Below are positions 36,928-44,601 of a DNA stretch of 64,000 nt, one piece after another. How positions within the stretch are numbered: the first letter of the stretch is position 1; each line of letters starts with the position of its first letter. The stretch is taken from NCBI RefSeq assembly GCF_000385135.1, contig NZ_ARQM01000014.1, positions 1 to 64,000 of the forward strand, read 5' to 3'. This stretch comes from Promicromonospora sukumoe 327MFSha3.1 (lineage in GTDB: Bacteria; Actinomycetota; Actinomycetes; Actinomycetales; Cellulomonadaceae). The position numbers were made by a program, and so were the translations under genes. The notes under the pieces were generated by a model. It was not told the origin of the DNA. It did no database searches and saw nothing but the letters and a program-made list of their open reading frames with translations.

Positions 36928-37605
36928 TCACGAGGTGACCAGCGGCGCCATTCCCTGTGCCCGCTCGACGGCGCCGTCGAGCCCGCACATCTCGAGCCAG
37001 TTCGCCAGCAGCCGGTGACCGCCCTCGGTCAGCACCGACTCGGGGTGGAACTGGACGCCGTGCAGCGGCAGCTCACGGTGCTGGAGGCCCATGACGATGC
37101 CCGAGTCCGTGGTGCCGGTGACCTCCAGCTCGGCGGGGACGCTGTCCGGTGTCACCGCCAGCGAGTGGTAGCGCGTCGCGGTGAACGGCGTGGGCAGCCC
37201 GGCGAGCACGCTCGGCTGCGCCAGGTCGCCGTCCGCCGCGAACACCTGGCTCGTCTTGCCGTGCATGAGCTCGGGCGCGTGCGTGACCTTGCCGCCGAAC
37301 ACCTCGGCCAGCGCCTGGTGGCCGAGGCACACGCCGAGCATCGGGGTGCGGGACCGGGCGCACGCGCGGATCACGTCCTCGGAGGCCCCGGCCTCCGCCG
37401 GCGTCCCCGGCCCGGGGGAGACGAGCACGCCGTCATAGGGCACGGGCGCGCCGTCGTCGCCGTCGAACCAGTAGCGGCCGTCGGCGTCGGGCGAGGGTAC
37501 GGCGTCGTTCCGGACCACCACGGTCCGGGCGCCGATCTGGTCGAGGTAGCCGACGATCGTGTAGACGAACGAGTCGTAGTTGTCGACGACGAGGATGCGC
37601 GTCAT
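36928..37605 (-). CDS. pabA: Glutamine amidotransferase: aminodeoxychorismate/anthranilate synthase component II
   Basis: 225 residues from ATG 37605 (GTG 37611 adds two). Class I glutaminase: 'VVDNYDSFVYTIVGYLDQIG', oxyanion loop 'VSPGPGTPAEAG', nucleophile Cys in 'LGVCLGHQALAEVFGG', and His-Glu in 'GVQFHPESVLTEGG'. It releases ammonia from glutamine for a chorismate-using partner (PabB or TrpE), not present here. In actinobacteria the copy next to pknB is the amphibolic TrpG/PabA; whether folate or tryptophan is served cannot be read from sequence. A 30-residue insert near 'DADGRYWFDGDDGAPVPYDG' is a common variation. Confidence 0.9.
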   Translation of the reverse strand: MTRILVVDNYDSFVYTIVGYLDQIGARTVVVRNDAVPSPDADGRYWFDGDDGAPVPYDGVLVSPGPGTPAEAGASEDVIRACARSRTPMLGVCLGHQALAEVFGGKVTHAPELMHGKTSQVFAADGDLAQPSVLAGLPTPFTATRYHSLAVTPDSVPAELEVTGTTDSGIVMGLQHRELPLHGVQFHPESVLTEGGHRLLANWLEMCGLDGAVERAQGMAPLVTS

Positions 37606-37629
37606 GGCCACATGCTACGGCCCGGACCG

Positions 37630-37788
37630 CTACTCGCCCACGGTCGTGTCGTTGAACGGCATGTAGTCGCTCAGCCACGGGAAGAACTGGGTGAAGCACA
37701 CCGCGATCACCCCGAACGCCAGCACGAGGCAGACCAGGAACTTGAACCAACCGGGGCCGGGGATGGCCCGCCACAGCAGCCCGTACAT
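37630..37788 (-). CDS. 52-residue membrane protein coupled to the sortase gene
   Basis: Starts MYGLLWRAIPGPGWF, continues with one hydrophobic helix ('FKFLVCLVLAFGVIAVCFTQ') and ends 'SDYMPFNDTTVGE'. Its ATG shares a base with the sortase stop codon (TGATG), so it is translationally coupled. Short proteins of this shape sit next to trpG/sortase genes in related actinobacteria, which supports reality. Function unknown; a sortase accessory role is only suggested by coupling. Confidence 0.75.
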   Translation of the reverse strand: MYGLLWRAIPGPGWFKFLVCLVLAFGVIAVCFTQFFPWLSDYMPFNDTTVGE

Positions 37789-38621
37789 CAGCTGATCAGC
37801 TCCTTCGGCTTGCCCTCGCCCACGGGGGACCAGTACTCGAGCTCACCGTGCACGATGTACCGCTCGGTCGCGGAGAACATCGGGTGGCACGAGGTCAGGG
37901 TGATGAACCGCTTGGTCAGCTCGGGCATCGGCTCGTCCTTGGTGACACCCGGGACCGGCGCGATGACCTCGACGTTCTGCGGGTAGACGATCTTCGACTC
38001 GGTGACCTTGTACACGTACCAGGTGTCCTCGGTGCGGACCACCAGGGCGTCGCCGTTCTTCAGCTCCGCGATCTGGTTGAACGGCTTGCCGTACGTGGTG
38101 CGGTGCGCGGCGAGCGCGAAGTTGCCCAGGTCGCCCGGCATCGCCGTGTCCACGTAGTGCCCGATGCCGATGGTGTCGAGCACCGTGGCCTTGTCCGTGC
38201 CCTCCGCGACGGGCTTGACGTAGTCGTCGCCGAACCGCGGGATGTACATCTGCGCGAACAGCGTGCCGGCCTCCGGCGGCTCCTCCATCACCGGCGGCGG
38301 CCCGTGGTTCTCCACGGCGGTCTCGGGGCCGGTCGGAGCGGCCTCCCAGTCCATGCCGGCGATGATCTCGCTCTGGGCGCGTGCGCCCTCGACGTCGGTC
38401 CACCAGAGCTGCCACACCACGAACAGCCCGAGCACCAGCCCCGCCGTCACGAGGAGCTCGCCCATCACGCCGATGAGCCAGGCGACGGGCCGCATGGGGC
38501 CGCCCGACGACTGCGGGCGGCGCGCGTTGCGGGGGCCCATCCCGGACGGACCGCGCTGGTACGCGATGGGGAACACCTCCTGGGGCAGGGGCACGTTGTG
38601 ACCGGCCTGCGCGTGGGTCAT
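37788..38621 (-). CDS. srtE: Class E sortase
   Basis: 277 residues: basic cytoplasmic N-terminus, one transmembrane helix (about 46-70), and a C-terminal sortase domain with His173 ('ALAAHRTTYG'), Cys245 ('TLTSCHPMF') and Arg254 ('ATERYIVHG'), the catalytic triad. Class E enzymes of high-GC actinobacteria cleave LAxTG instead of LPxTG motifs and attach proteins to the wall peptide. A candidate substrate with LAATG is encoded at 51243-52052. The ATG overlaps the DUF881 stop (ATGA), and the small membrane protein follows. Confidence 0.94.
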   Translation of the reverse strand: MTHAQAGHNVPLPQEVFPIAYQRGPSGMGPRNARRPQSSGGPMRPVAWLIGVMGELLVTAGLVLGLFVVWQLWWTDVEGARAQSEIIAGMDWEAAPTGPETAVENHGPPPVMEEPPEAGTLFAQMYIPRFGDDYVKPVAEGTDKATVLDTIGIGHYVDTAMPGDLGNFALAAHRTTYGKPFNQIAELKNGDALVVRTEDTWYVYKVTESKIVYPQNVEVIAPVPGVTKDEPMPELTKRFITLTSCHPMFSATERYIVHGELEYWSPVGEGKPKELIS

Positions 38622-39433
38622 CCAAAGACCTCCGTACCATCGGGAACCGTCGCGTACTGCAGACCGCCGCCGTCGTACGCGGGGAGGTCCAGGTGGTCGC
38701 TACGCCGCACGTCCCACCCCAGGTGTACCCAGTCCACGTACTCGAGGTACGTCTGCACACCCTCGGATCGGTCGAGCGACGCCTCCATCTTCGCCGGGTC
38801 TCCCACAGCCGTCACCTTGTACGGTGGTGAGAAGACCTTTCCGTGCAGCAGCAGGATGTTTCCCGAGCATCGGAACGCCGACGTCGACGTCACGCGCTCG
38901 CCCTGGAGGGTCATCGCCTCGGCGCCACCGCTCCACAGCGCGTTGATCACGTGCTGGAGGTCCTGCTGGTGCACGACGAGGTCGTCCGGCTGCGGCTCCA
39001 CGCCGCCCGGGCCCGCACCGACGGACGTGGACGGGGCGTCGTCGAGGGTCACGGTCAGGCCGGCACCCTGCACCGGCTCGGTCCCGGAGACCACGCCCTC
39101 GCGCCACCTCAGGTCGTCGTCCAGCGTCGGCACGGTCGTGCCGGCGCGAGCGCTCAGCGTCTCGATCTCGCGGTCGAGCACGGCGCTGCGGTCGGTGAGG
39201 TCCTGGACCCGGCTCGTCTCGGTGTCCACGAGCTGCGCCAGGTCCTGCGGGTCACGGTTACCCGCGCCGCCGCCGTCGGCCAGGCGGGCGCTGGCGCTGA
39301 ACATGAGGCCGGCCAGCACGGCGACGGCGCCCACGCTCAGCCAGGACCGCCAGCGCGCGTGGGTGAGTGCACCAAGGAAGCCTCCGGCGCCGCCCTCGGA
39401 CGACGGCGCGGGCGACGGCTCTGGTCCGGTCAC
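38618..39433 (-). CDS. DUF881 family membrane-associated protein
   Basis: 271 residues from GTG 39433, which has GGAGGG six bases upstream; the frame is open to 39472 but without a ribosome-binding site. N-terminal helix ('WLSVGAVAVLAGLMFSAS'), a coiled-coil-prone segment ('LVDTETSRVQDLTDRSAVLD') and the DUF881 core with 'GAGLTVTLDDAP' and 'LVVHQQDLQHVINALWSGGA'. DUF881 proteins lie next to crgA and sortase or kinase genes in many actinobacteria; a division-related role is suspected, not shown. Confidence 0.9.
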   Translation of the reverse strand: MTGPEPSPAPSSEGGAGGFLGALTHARWRSWLSVGAVAVLAGLMFSASARLADGGGAGNRDPQDLAQLVDTETSRVQDLTDRSAVLDREIETLSARAGTTVPTLDDDLRWREGVVSGTEPVQGAGLTVTLDDAPSTSVGAGPGGVEPQPDDLVVHQQDLQHVINALWSGGAEAMTLQGERVTSTSAFRCSGNILLLHGKVFSPPYKVTAVGDPAKMEASLDRSEGVQTYLEYVDWVHLGWDVRRSDHLDLPAYDGGGLQYATVPDGTEVFG

Positions 39434-39577
39434 ACGCGTCCCTCCTGCAACATTCGACAAACCCGCGGACACGTCTGGTCACGACTCGGGCTGTGGACCA
39501 CTACGCTAGTCCACGAGCAAGCAGACGTCGGCTCGGCACACCCGTCGGGCAGACCCCCCAGGACAGGAGCCCGCCTC

Positions 39578-39850
39578 GTGCCCGAGTCGAAGTCCCGCAA
39601 CAAGAAGAAGGCCACGCCCAAGGCCGCCAAGGCCGAGGCCAAGGTCGCGCTGCCCGGCGAGGCGGTCAACCCGCGTTGGCTCGCCCCCGTCATGGTCGGC
39701 CTCATGGTCCTCGGTCTCGCGTGGATCGTGACGTACTACCTGACGAGCGCCGACCTCGCGCTGCCGATCCCGCCGATCGGCCAGTGGAACCTTGCGGTCG
39801 GCTTCGGCCTGATCATCGTGGGTTTCGGGCTCACCACGCGCTGGCGCTGA
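39578..39850 (+). CDS. crgA: Cell division protein CrgA
   Basis: 90 residues from GTG 39578. A Lys-rich N-terminus ('SRNKKKATPKAAKAEAK') and two membrane helices ('WLAPVMVGLMVLGLAWIVTY' and 'WNLAVGFGLIIVGFGLTTRW') joined by 'LTSADLALPIPPIGQ' are the CrgA signature. CrgA is an actinobacterial divisome scaffold contacting FtsZ, FtsQ and PBPs. It is divergent from DUF881. A strong hairpin follows one base after the stop. Confidence 0.94.
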   Translation: MPESKSRNKKKATPKAAKAEAKVALPGEAVNPRWLAPVMVGLMVLGLAWIVTYYLTSADLALPIPPIGQWNLAVGFGLIIVGFGLTTRWR

Positions 39851-39895
39851 ACACAGCGGCTCCGCGGCCGCACAGAGGCGGCCGCGGAGCTGTGT
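39851..39895 (+). terminator. Terminator of crgA
   Basis: Interrupted stem ACACAG..CTCCGCGGCCGC / GCGGCCGCGGAG..CTGTGT with a 6-base loop and a 3-base bulge, directly after the stop codon. Confidence 0.8.
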
Positions 39896-39901
39896 ACCCA
39901 T

Positions 39902-39921
39902 TTATCCACAGCTGTGGGTAA
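39902..39921. promoter_or_regulatory. Inverted pair of DnaA-box-like 9-mers
   Basis: TTATCCACA, two bases, TGTGGGTAA: one perfect and one single-mismatch DnaA box facing each other, intergenic between the crgA terminator and the rhomboid gene stop, about 16 kb from oriC. Confidence 0.5.
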
Positions 39922-39972
39922 AGCTGGGGAAAAGAGAGCGGCGATACACCGCCAGCTGCTCCGTCCGCCTGT

Positions 39973-40851
39973 TCACAGGACGCCGACGGAGCTGTAGCGC
40001 CACACCGCGAGACCGATCAGAACCGCGATCCCGGCCACCGGGACCAGCCAGGCGACGAGCTCGCGACGCTCCTTGGGCGCGTACGCGTACGCCGTCGCCA
40101 CCAGCGCACCGGTGACGAGACCGCCGAGGTGCGCCTGCCAGGAGATGTTCGGCACCCAGAACCCGATGGCACCGTTGATCGCGAGCAGCACGAGCACCTG
40201 TCCCATGCTGCGGCCGAGCCTGCGCATGACCGGGAGCATGGCCCCGAACAGGCCGAACACCATGCCGGACGCGCCCACGACGGGCGTGACCCAGGCATCC
40301 GACGTGAACGGGTCGCCCGCCAGGAGCAGCACGCCGACCGAGCCGCCCACGGCGGACAGCAGGCACAGGACCGCGAACCGCACCCGGCCGAGCAGCGGCT
40401 CGAGGAACTGGCCCGTTATCCACAGGGCGTACATGTTGAACAGGATGTGCAGCGGCGACGTGGAGTGCAGGAACGACGCCGTGAGGAAGCGCCACGGCTC
40501 GACCGCGCCGCCCCACGGCCAGAACCACAGGGCATGCGTCCACGCACCTCCCGTCACCAGCTGCAGCACCCAGCTCACCACGCAGATGCCGATGATCGTG
40601 AGCGTCACGACCGGCCGGCCGTTGGCCGTGGCGGTGGCCGTGCCACCGAAGACCGTCCGGATGCGCGGCGCGGCGCGCTTCGCCTCGCGGACGCAGTCGA
40701 CGCACTGGATGCCGACCGCGGCCGGCCGTTGGCATTCCGGGCACGCCGGCCGACCGCAGCGCTGGCAGCGCACGTAGGCCACCCGGTCCGGGTGTCGCGG
40801 GCAGACGGGAGCCTCGGCCTCGGTCGGCTCCTCGGCGGCCGGGTCGTTCAT
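39973..40851 (-). CDS. Rhomboid-family intramembrane serine protease with N-terminal zinc-ribbon
   Basis: 292 residues. Residues 17-55 carry CxxH and three CxxC pairs ('CPRHPDR', 'CQRCGRPACPECQRP', 'CVDCVRE'), a B-box-like zinc site. Seven membrane helices follow with catalytic Ser195 in 'GASGMVFGLFGA' and His241 in 'QAHLGGLVTG', plus 'HILFNMYALW'. It should cleave transmembrane segments of unknown substrates in the membrane. The zinc-ribbon rhomboid layout is common in actinobacteria. ATG 40851 follows GAGGAC. Confidence 0.95.
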   Translation of the reverse strand: MNDPAAEEPTEAEAPVCPRHPDRVAYVRCQRCGRPACPECQRPAAVGIQCVDCVREAKRAAPRIRTVFGGTATATANGRPVVTLTIIGICVVSWVLQLVTGGAWTHALWFWPWGGAVEPWRFLTASFLHSTSPLHILFNMYALWITGQFLEPLLGRVRFAVLCLLSAVGGSVGVLLLAGDPFTSDAWVTPVVGASGMVFGLFGAMLPVMRRLGRSMGQVLVLLAINGAIGFWVPNISWQAHLGGLVTGALVATAYAYAPKERRELVAWLVPVAGIAVLIGLAVWRYSSVGVL

Positions 40852-40932
40852 CGCGATACGTCCTCAGTCCCCTCGGTCCTCGTGCTCAGGTCGTACGTGT
40901 CCGGTCCGACGGCGCCGGCGCGCCCCCGTGGC

Positions 40933-41472
40933 TCAGGGCTCGATGGTGACGGACTCGATCGTGATGTCGTCGACGGGGCGGTCGCCGGGACGCGTGCGCG
41001 TCTTGCCGACCTGGTCGACGACGGCACGGGACTCGTCGTCCGCGACCTTGCCGAAGATCGTGTGCTTGCCGTTCAGCCACGGGGTCTCCGCGGTGGTGAG
41101 GAAGAACTGGGAGCCGTTGGTGCCCTCGATCTCGCCGGTGACCGGGTTCCGGCGCTTGCCGGCGTTGGCCATCGCGAGGATGTACTTCTCGTTGAACTGG
41201 AGCTCCGGGTGGATCTCGTCGTTGAACGTGTACCCCGGGCCGCCGGTTCCCGTCCCGAGCGGGCAGCCGCCCTGGATCATGAAGTCGTCGATGACGCGGT
41301 GGAAGATCAGGCCGTCGTAGAACGGGTCCTTGCGCTCCTCGCCCGTCCGCGGGTCCGTCCAGGCCTTCTCACCCGTCGCGAGGCCGACGAAGTTCTCGAC
41401 AGTCTTGGGCGCGTGGTTCGGGAAGAGCTCGATGCGGATGTCACCGGAGGTGGTGTGCAGGATTGCGAACAT
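40933..41472 (-). CDS. ppiA: Cyclophilin-type peptidyl-prolyl isomerase
   Basis: 179 residues, cytoplasmic (no signal peptide). Cyclophilin core: 'NHAPKTVENFVGLATGEK', catalytic Arg in 'LIFHRVIDDFMIQGGCPLG', 'NGSQFFLTT' and 'HTIFGKVADDESRAV'. It accelerates cis-trans isomerisation of X-Pro bonds. Position next to the rhomboid gene and near crgA matches the actinobacterial PpiA neighbourhood. Confidence 0.96.
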   Translation of the reverse strand: MFAILHTTSGDIRIELFPNHAPKTVENFVGLATGEKAWTDPRTGEERKDPFYDGLIFHRVIDDFMIQGGCPLGTGTGGPGYTFNDEIHPELQFNEKYILAMANAGKRRNPVTGEIEGTNGSQFFLTTAETPWLNGKHTIFGKVADDESRAVVDQVGKTRTRPGDRPVDDITIESVTIEP

Positions 41473-41594
41473 GTATCAATCCTCCCACGGAGCGACCCGC
41501 AGGTGCTGCAGCGGCGCCGCCTTACCTCGCCAGTAACGTCAGGCGATGGCAGAGTGGCACCTTGAGGAGTATTGAACAGTTCGGGGGGAGTTAC

Positions 41595-42596
41595 ATGACC
41601 CGCAAGAAGGTGACCGACTACGTGGACACGAGCAAGATCGACACCGAGAAGGTCAAGGAGAAGGCCGCGGAGGCCACAGCTCTGCTTTCCGACGTCAGCT
41701 CCAAGGCCGCGACACAGGCCGGGTCGTTCGCGGCCCAGGCCAAGGACCGGGCCTCGAACGCGAAGGACTGGGCCCAGCCCCGCGTGCACGACTTCATCGC
41801 GTGGCTGACACCACGCGCGGAGAAGGCCTGGCAGGACAGCGTCCAGGCAGCCGCGCCCCAGGTCGAGAAGGCGGCCGGCAAGGCCGCGCCGCTCATCGAC
41901 TCCGCACACGACAAGCTCGTGGACGACCTGCTCCCGAAGATGGTCTCCGCGTTCAACGCCGCAGCGGACAACGCCGCGGCGGCACAGGGCAAGGCCTCGC
42001 TCGCCGCGACCGTCACGGACGCGGCGGACAAGGCGAGCAAGAAGTCCCGGAAGGGCTGGCTCATCGCGCTGGCCGCAGGCGGCGCGGCCGTCGCGGGCTA
42101 CGTGTTCTGGAAGCGCGCGCAGCCGCAGACCGACCCGTGGGCCGAGCCCTGGGAGCAGAGCTCGGGAGCGGACTACTCCGACGGCGCCGCCAAGCACTCC
42201 TCCGGCGCCGGTTCCGCCGTGGCCAAGGGCCGCGAGGCCGGGGCCAAGGCCGCACAGACGGCCAAGGACCTCGGCGCCCGGGCCTACTCGGCCGCGAGCC
42301 CCGCGTTCGAGGCGGCGAAGGAGAAGGCCGGCCCGGTGCTCGAGAAGGCCGCACCGGTGCTCGACGCCGCCAAGGAGAAGGCCGCACCCGTGCTCGACGC
42401 GGCACGGTCGACGGCGCAGAAGGCCAGCAGTGCGGTGTCCGACGCCGCGCAGAAGGCCGGCATCAGCAGCTCCGACAGCGCCGCCGACGCATCGTCGGCG
42501 ACCCCGGAGCCGGAGGACGCCGCGCCGACCCCGCCGGTCGTGGACGAGCCGGTCGTGGACAAGGTTCCGCCGGGCGAGAGCAAGCAGGGCAGCTGA
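41595..42596 (+). CDS. Membrane protein with repetitive amphipathic Ala/Lys/Glu tail
   Basis: 333 residues, ATG with GGGGGGAG upstream. One membrane helix at about 156-176 ('GWLIALAAGGAAVAGYVFWK') separates two Ala/Lys/Glu-rich helical regions. The second contains near-repeats 'EKAGPVLEKAAPVLDAAKEK' and 'AAPVLDAARSTAQKA', 11-residue-type amphipathic periodicity resembling LEA/apolipoprotein-like proteins. The C-terminus is acidic and Pro-rich. No named family recognised; possible roles are envelope scaffolding or stress protection, both inference. A perfect hairpin follows. Confidence 0.75.
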   Translation: MTRKKVTDYVDTSKIDTEKVKEKAAEATALLSDVSSKAATQAGSFAAQAKDRASNAKDWAQPRVHDFIAWLTPRAEKAWQDSVQAAAPQVEKAAGKAAPLIDSAHDKLVDDLLPKMVSAFNAAADNAAAAQGKASLAATVTDAADKASKKSRKGWLIALAAGGAAVAGYVFWKRAQPQTDPWAEPWEQSSGADYSDGAAKHSSGAGSAVAKGREAGAKAAQTAKDLGARAYSAASPAFEAAKEKAGPVLEKAAPVLDAAKEKAAPVLDAARSTAQKASSAVSDAAQKAGISSSDSAADASSATPEPEDAAPTPPVVDEPVVDKVPPGESKQGS

Positions 42597-42618
42597 CCTC
42601 CGGTCGCTGTCCGAACTC

Positions 42619-42653
42619 CAGGAGGGCCCGGCCGACTCGGCCGGGCCCTCCTG
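42619..42653. terminator. Perfect 17-bp hairpin between convergent genes
   Basis: CAGGAGGGCCCGGCCGA / TCGGCCGGGCCCTCCTG, 23 bp after the plus-strand stop and 28 bp from the minus-strand stop at 42681. Confidence 0.85.
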
Positions 42654-42680
42654 TCGTGCGCGTACCTCTCGTGCCCGGCG

Positions 42681-43883
42681 TCAGCCGCCGATCGGGCTGG
42701 CGGCACCCGCGAACGGGTCGAGCTGGATGAAAGCCTCGGTCGGGTCGCCGTCGTGCACCAGCGACTCCTGCGCCACCACGTCGTCGAACGCGAACGCGTA
42801 CGCCTTGCCGTCCGCCATCTGCTCGTGGATGAACTTCGCGTAGTAGTTCGTCACCGAGTCCTGGTAGAAACCGGCCGGGTCCTGGGTCGGCTGCGTGCTG
42901 CTGTCGAGCAGCGAGGACCGGTTGAATCCGGCGCAGAGCGTGCGCGCGATGGCGCCGATGTCGTTGTTCGGAGCCGCGAGGTCGCCCGCGCACCCGAAGA
43001 TCGACTCGCCCGACGGCTTCGGAAACGTCGTGACGACGGCGCCCGAGGTGTCGGTGAACGTCATGGTGTCGCCCGAGACGGTGCCGAGGAACTTCTTCTC
43101 GGGCTGGTCGCCGTAGGGCACGACCGTCAGGGTCTCGCTCGAGTACTTGCTCCACACCCGGTCGACGTAGTCCGACAGGACGTTCGCGTCGACCTGGCCC
43201 GTGCCGACACCGTGGCCGGGGGAGAGCACCCGCAGGACGGACCCGTCGGGGCCGGTCTGCGCGAGGCCGTCCCAGCCGTCCTGCTGTGCGAGCGAGGAGA
43301 CCACGTTGTCCCAGCCGTCGGGCTTGAGCATGCCGGTGTGCATCAGCTCGCCGCTCGAGGAGCGCAGGCCCGTCTGGTACGGGGCAGAGAAGAAGTCGAC
43401 CTGGGTGCTGTTGATCCACAGCCCCGAGTCGTTGAGCGTGTACTCCGTCCAGTTGAACAGGATGTCCCGGTTCGGGTCGCTCGGGTTCTGCACGGCCGGC
43501 TGCACGAGCTGGCCGTCGTTGACGATCTTGAAGTCGAGCTTGCTGCCGTACGAGAAGTAGACCCGTCCGGACAGCTTGGGCATCTGGATGGTGACGTCCT
43601 GGCCGTCCGCGGGCCCCGCGATGGACGCGTCGGGCGCCGCCTCGGGCACCCCGCCGACGTCGGGCCAGGCGTGGAACGTCCCCTCGGCGTCGGAGTAGCC
43701 GAGCTGGCCACCGGTCTCGCCCAGGACGTAGATGAACACCTGGTCGCTCCGGCCGGAGTCGTTGGTGATCGTGAGCGGGATGGTGTCGGGTACTGCGGTG
43801 GCTGTCGGCGTGGCGACCACGGCAGCCGCCAGGGCGGCGGTCACTGCGGCGGCGGTGCCGATGAGCTTCCTGGTCAGGGACAC
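42681..43883 (-). CDS. Secreted GH64-family endo-beta-1,3-glucanase
   Basis: 400 residues from GTG 43883 with GGAGGAC upstream. Signal peptide ends near 'PTATAVPDT'. The catalytic region 'ILFNWTEYTLNDSGLWINST' then 'QVDFFSAPYQTGL' matches GH64 laminaripentaose-producing glucanases. Glu147 and Asp163 are 16 residues apart, the same spacing as catalytic Glu154 and Asp170 described for the Streptomyces matensis enzyme. Such enzymes release pentasaccharides from beta-1,3-glucan of fungal walls. No carbohydrate-binding module is attached. Confidence 0.93.
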   Translation of the reverse strand: MSLTRKLIGTAAAVTAALAAAVVATPTATAVPDTIPLTITNDSGRSDQVFIYVLGETGGQLGYSDAEGTFHAWPDVGGVPEAAPDASIAGPADGQDVTIQMPKLSGRVYFSYGSKLDFKIVNDGQLVQPAVQNPSDPNRDILFNWTEYTLNDSGLWINSTQVDFFSAPYQTGLRSSSGELMHTGMLKPDGWDNVVSSLAQQDGWDGLAQTGPDGSVLRVLSPGHGVGTGQVDANVLSDYVDRVWSKYSSETLTVVPYGDQPEKKFLGTVSGDTMTFTDTSGAVVTTFPKPSGESIFGCAGDLAAPNNDIGAIARTLCAGFNRSSLLDSSTQPTQDPAGFYQDSVTNYYAKFIHEQMADGKAYAFAFDDVVAQESLVHDGDPTEAFIQLDPFAGAASPIGG

Positions 43884-44106
43884 GCTGTCCTCCTCGGTTC
43901 ACGAGGGGCCGAACAGTTTGGGTGGTGCTGCCCCTCGCTGCTCGACGATATGGAAGGGGTCCTGCCTTGTCAGTAGGCGGAGGCGGATTGGGGGTGAAAA
44001 ATCGCGTGAACGGCCCGAACCTACGGGTATCCCACAAGCGAGACCTGCGTGTTTACCCCGACAGGCGGCTGCCGACCATGGGAACGCGGGTTGCTGGGAA
44101 CACAAA

Positions 44107-44142
44107 ATGACCGAAGCCCGGACGAATCCGGGCTTCGGTCAT
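44107..44142 (-). terminator. Rho-independent terminator after tRNA-Ala
   Basis: 16-bp stem ATGACCGAAGCCCGGA / TCCGGGCTTCGGTCAT with loop CGAA, followed on the minus strand by TTTTGTG. Confidence 0.85.
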
Positions 44143-44147
44143 AGATG

Positions 44148-44220
44148 TGGAGCCAGGGGGACTCGAACCCCCAACCCCCTGCTTGCAAAGCAGGTGCGCT
44201 ACCAATTGCGCCATGGCCCC
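44148..44220 (-). tRNA. tRNA-Ala (anticodon TGC)
   Basis: 73 nt, acceptor GGGGCCA/TGGCTCC (one G-U pair), D-arm GCGCAATTGGTAGCGC, anticodon loop TTTGCAA, T-arm GGGGGTTCGAGTCCCCC. CCA not encoded. Confidence 0.96.
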
Positions 44221-44233
44221 GGTGGAGGACCGC

Positions 44234-44353
44234 TCAGTCGATCGAGTCGGTGACCTCGGACCAGAGATCGCGGCCTGCGGCGTCCTCACTCAGCTTGCGC
44301 CAGAGGATGTAGCCGGCGCCGGCCGCCAGCAGCAGTACGAGCAGCTTCTTCAC
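44234..44353 (-). CDS. DLW-39 family small protein
   Basis: 39 residues starting GTG: 'VKKLLVLLLAAGAGYILWRK' then 'LSEDAAGRDLWSEVTDSID'. Length 39 and the C-terminal DLW motif identify the actinobacterial DLW-39 family, a single-helix membrane protein of unknown function usually encoded between gyrA and the tRNA genes. AGGAGG lies five bases before the start. Confidence 0.93.
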   Translation of the reverse strand: MKKLLVLLLAAGAGYILWRKLSEDAAGRDLWSEVTDSID

Positions 44354-44388
44354 GAGTTCCTCCTGGGGAGCCTCTGCAGGTCCTGGAG

Positions 44389-44462
44389 TGGGGCTAGGAG
44401 GACTTGAACCTCCGACCTCTTCCTTATCAGGGAAGCGCTCTAACCGTCTGAGCTATAGCCCC
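44389..44462 (-). tRNA. tRNA-Ile (anticodon GAT)
   Basis: 74 nt, acceptor GGGGCTA/TAGCCCC, D-arm AGCTCAGACGGTTAGAGC, anticodon loop CTGATAA, T-arm GGAGGTTCAAGTCCTCC. CCA not encoded. Confidence 0.96.
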
Positions 44463-44601
44463 GAGAGCGTTGCGCACGCTCTTGGCGACACTGGAGATTA
44501 CCCCAGGTAGGGACGATGTCCCAAACCGAAATGATGGTTCGCGGTGTGACGTGCGCCGAGCCGTGCGCGATGACGCACGGGAACGCTCTGGTACTGCTGG
44601 A

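Noticed and set aside
44148..44462. tRNA-Ala/tRNA-Ile pair as part of an rRNA operon spacer
   Set aside because: The order is Ile then Ala on the minus strand with a small gene between, and no 16S or 23S sequence lies on either side.
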